Source of the DNA: Proteobacteria bacterium UBA1847
GTDB lineage: Bacteria > Pseudomonadota > Gammaproteobacteria > Steroidobacterales > Woeseiaceae
Assembly: GCA_002338605.1 (NCBI GenBank)
Contig: DDIP01000047.1
Span: forward strand, 1-11,029
Reading direction: 5' to 3'
DNA length: 11,029 nt
Both the position numbers and the translations under genes were made by a program. Below, in pieces: positions 9,663 to 11,029 of the stretch. How positions within the stretch are numbered: position 1 is the stretch's first letter; every line of letters starts with the position of its first letter. Under the pieces are notes generated by a model. That model ran no database searches. It was not told the origin of the DNA and saw only the letters and a list, made by a program, of their open reading frames with translations.

Positions 9663-9678
9663 TGTCAATCAGTTGACA
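9663..9678. promoter_or_regulatory. Inverted repeat TGTCAA-N4-TTGACA, candidate operator
   Basis: TGTCAA (9663-9668) and TTGACA (9673-9678) are perfect 6-bp inverted arms around TCAG, about 115 bp before the second DUF6502 start. The right arm equals a consensus -35 hexamer, but no credible -10 occurs 15-19 nt downstream, so a regulator-binding site is the more likely reading. Confidence 0.35.
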
Positions 9679-9793
9679 TAATAAAAAAACAACACAAATC
9701 TGGTCAAAATACCCTATATATGTAGTTGCAAGTTGGTTGCATAGGCCAACAGGCCGAGATACTTTACATATTGTTCAGATGATTTGGCGTGAA

Positions 9794-10666
9794 ATGGGGC
9801 AAGAAGTCAAAGACCACCTAAGGCGCGCACTTTCTCTGATGTTGAAGCCTTTAGTTCGTCTGCTAGTTGCACAAGGCGTGACTCACGCGGAGTTTTCAGA
9901 GACAGCGAAAGAGGTTTACGTCGAGACTGCGCTGAGACATTTCGAAAGTGAGGGGAAGGTAAATAAGTCCAGAATTGCAATACTCACTGGCTTGACACGG
10001 AAAGAGGTTAAGAACGTTGTCGATCGAGCATTGACGACGGCGTACAAAGAGAAGAATCATTCTAGACCGTCACGTGTTCTAACCGGTTGGTATTCGGATC
10101 CGAACTATCAAGGACCCTACGGAATTCCGCTTGAACTACCGTATGAGTCAAGTGAAAGCGACGAGCCGAGTTTTGTTTCTTTAGTGAAAAACTACAGTGG
10201 GGACATGGCTCCACGACAAATGCTTAAACAGCTTTTGGAAGCGGGGTCAGTTGTAGAGGTCGATGGGAGATTCAAGGCGGTAAGCCGAATATTTCTGCAT
10301 ATGAAATTATCTCCGTCTGTTGTCGATAGACTAGGTAGCGTGGGATATAGGTTTTTTTCCACTGCTGCAAAGAATATCGATGCTGATCGCGAGGCCGGCG
10401 CAACAACACTATTTGACCGAATGGTCTTCGCAGACGATGGGTGTTCAGAAGAAGTAGTGCAGCAATTTTCGGAGTATCTCAAAGTACGAGGCCAAGCATT
10501 TCTTGAGGAATTGGATGTCTGGTTTTCATCTCGAAAAGAGCTGAGCAAGCCAAGTGAGCCGAAAAAGGAAACCGGCGTTTATATGTTGCATTACGTTGAA
10601 GATAAAGAAGAAATGGGTTCGTTGAGAAAACTACTAATTGAAAGAGGCGTTAGTCAAGAAGATTAG
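9794..10666 (+). CDS. DUF6502 family protein, second copy (putative HTH regulator)
   Basis: This is a paralogue of the gene ending at 9377. It shares an N-terminal helical block (LSLMLKPLVRLL, then FSETAKEVYVE), an HTH-like KSRIAILTGLTRKEVKNV at about residues 58-75, LTGWYS (96-101), PSFVSLVKNYSGD (125-137), DGRFKAVSR (157-165) and STAAKN (189-194), and ends with a GVYMLHYVED strand. Conserved motifs fall at the same residue numbers in both proteins, so they are colinear along their length. The start at 9794 is preferred because of that alignment. An ATG at 9779 and a TTG at 9737 are in frame, and none has a clear Shine-Dalgarno. The C-terminal third (about 210-290) diverges and is about 12 residues longer. 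It has no signal or membrane segment. Its function is unknown. The exported repeat protein starts 104 bp downstream on the same strand. Confidence 0.8.
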   Translation: MGQEVKDHLRRALSLMLKPLVRLLVAQGVTHAEFSETAKEVYVETALRHFESEGKVNKSRIAILTGLTRKEVKNVVDRALTTAYKEKNHSRPSRVLTGWYSDPNYQGPYGIPLELPYESSESDEPSFVSLVKNYSGDMAPRQMLKQLLEAGSVVEVDGRFKAVSRIFLHMKLSPSVVDRLGSVGYRFFSTAAKNIDADREAGATTLFDRMVFADDGCSEEVVQQFSEYLKVRGQAFLEELDVWFSSRKELSKPSEPKKETGVYMLHYVEDKEEMGSLRKLLIERGVSQED

Positions 10667-10759
10667 CTTCGGCGCATTTGAGTCACTTGCACACTTAGTC
10701 GAAGGATCGGCTTTTGCAAAGCGACGAATGGGGTCGAGGGTTGGAGTAGGTTAAAAATT

Positions 10760-10764
10760 AGGAG
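10760..10764 (+). promoter_or_regulatory. Strong Shine-Dalgarno of the repeat protein
   Basis: AGGAG lies 6 nt before the ATG at 10771. It is the best ribosome site on the plus strand of this window and fixes the start of the repeat-protein gene. Confidence 0.75.
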
Positions 10765-10770
10765 CGAAAA

Positions 10771-11029
10771 ATGTTTGACGCAAAAAGCGCCAAGGCACAA
10801 GTTGCTTTGGGAGCGACGCTTATTGTATTGGCCGGTCCGTGTTTAGCTATTGGAGCTACTAGCGGTACGTGGGGCATCCATGGTTCGGGTGTCGCAGGTA
10901 TCGACGGGACGGGCGTCGCGGGAATTGATGGGACCGGCGTAGCCGGAATCGACGGTACTGGGACACTGGGCATCGATGGAACCGGCGTTCTTGGTATCGA
11001 CGGGACTGGCGTAGCCGGAATCGATGGCA
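10771..11029 (+). CDS. Exported octapeptide-repeat protein (partial, runs off the window)
   Basis: The 86 visible codons contain no stop, so only the N-terminus is seen. Residues 1-26 look like a Sec signal peptide: a short region with Lys5 and Lys8, a hydrophobic stretch VALGATLIVLAG, and a likely cleavage after PCLA. Cys24 is preceded by AGP, which does not fit a normal lipobox, so a lipoprotein is less likely. From residue 35 the protein is an octapeptide array with consensus GIDGTGVA: one degenerate unit (GIHGSGVA), five full units and a partial unit. The units recall the Gly-Ile/Asp-Gly-Thr-Gly segments that I remember ahead of DUF5666 domains, but no such domain is visible, so this is only a hypothesis. 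The protein should act outside the cytoplasm. It lies 104 bp after the second DUF6502 gene and has its own strong ribosome site. Confidence 0.8.
   Translation, partial: MFDAKSAKAQVALGATLIVLAGPCLAIGATSGTWGIHGSGVAGIDGTGVAGIDGTGVAGIDGTGTLGIDGTGVLGIDGTGVAGIDG
10873..11029 (+). repeat. 24-bp in-frame tandem repeat (GIDGTGVA units), truncated by window end
   Basis: Units start at 10873, 10897, 10921, 10945, 10969 and 10993, with a partial unit at 11017. Each encodes a variant of G-I-D-G-T-G-x-x; the last two positions vary as VA, TL or VL. The units differ at many third codon positions (GAC/GAT, GGG/GGT/GGA/GGC, GTC/GTA/GTT) while the peptide stays nearly constant. That indicates selection on the protein rather than a very recent DNA expansion. 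Confidence 0.9.

Larger units (their letters stand above)
9378..9793. other. AT-rich intergenic region between the two DUF6502 genes
   Basis: No convincing coding region occurs in these 416 bases. They hold an 18-bp palindrome (9528-9545), an intrinsic terminator (9585-9609), a second inverted repeat (9663-9678), the small palindromes TTTGCGCAAA (9476-9485) and TTGGCCAA (9502-9509), and a GTTGCA direct repeat at 9725-9730 and 9736-9741. TATATAT at 9715-9721 is a possible -10 for the downstream gene but lacks a good -35. The terminator is about 208 nt beyond the upstream stop codon, so a long 3' UTR or a small RNA gene in 9378-9610 is possible but unproven. Confidence 0.5.

Noticed and set aside
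10710..10722. Inverted repeat GCTTT-TGC-AAAGC before the repeat-protein gene
   Set aside because: Five-base arms are expected often by chance, and it has neither a T-run nor clear promoter positioning.
10758..10973. Minus-strand reading frame with a SIPATPVP-type proline repeat
   Set aside because: It is the mirror of the GIDGTGVA array. The plus-strand frame has a strong ribosome site and a signal peptide, and the minus-strand frame has neither.
10873..11029. CRISPR array or variable-number DNA repeat
   Set aside because: The 24-bp units are directly adjacent with no spacers, stay in one reading frame and differ at synonymous positions.
10873..11029. RTX calcium-binding nonapeptide repeats
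   Set aside because: The period is eight residues, not nine, and the GGxGxDxUx consensus is absent.

Overview
The window looks like a chromosomal segment of a gammaproteobacterium. ZipA is essentially restricted to that class. The gene order smc-zipA-ligA is the one known from Pseudomonas and its relatives, and dksA-gluQ is the E. coli-type pairing. A long lysine-rich extension on DksA is, from memory, a trait of Xanthomonadales-like and other deep gammaproteobacterial lineages. I cannot name the genus.

Layout. Positions 104-1921 (minus strand) carry dksA followed 12 bp later by gluQ: an RNA polymerase-binding stringent-response regulator, then a tRNA(Asp)-modifying synthetase paralogue. Positions 1922-2153 are a divergent promoter region. 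Positions 2154-8404 (plus strand) hold the tight operon smc-zipA-ligA (gaps of 21 and 20 bp): chromosome condensation, divisome anchoring and NAD-dependent DNA ligation. After ligA the character changes. Intergenic DNA becomes longer and more AT-rich, and three plus-strand accessory genes follow. Two are full-length paralogues of the uncharacterised DUF6502 family (8541-9377 and 9794-10666), each with an apparent helix-turn-helix. The third is the start of an exported protein built of octapeptide repeats (consensus GIDGTGVA) that runs off the window end (10771-11029).

How the genes may work together. The first five genes are housekeeping. The DUF6502 pair plus the repeat protein is the best candidate for an undescribed system. 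I infer two related DNA-binding-like regulators controlling, or functionally coupled to, a secreted or envelope repeat protein. The spacer between the two paralogues holds two near-perfect palindromes and a good intrinsic terminator, which fits local regulation. The core module has one notable oddity: the DksA keeps its catalytic-tip aspartates but only one of the four zinc-finger cysteines, and carries a histone H1-like lysine-rich tail of about 150 residues.
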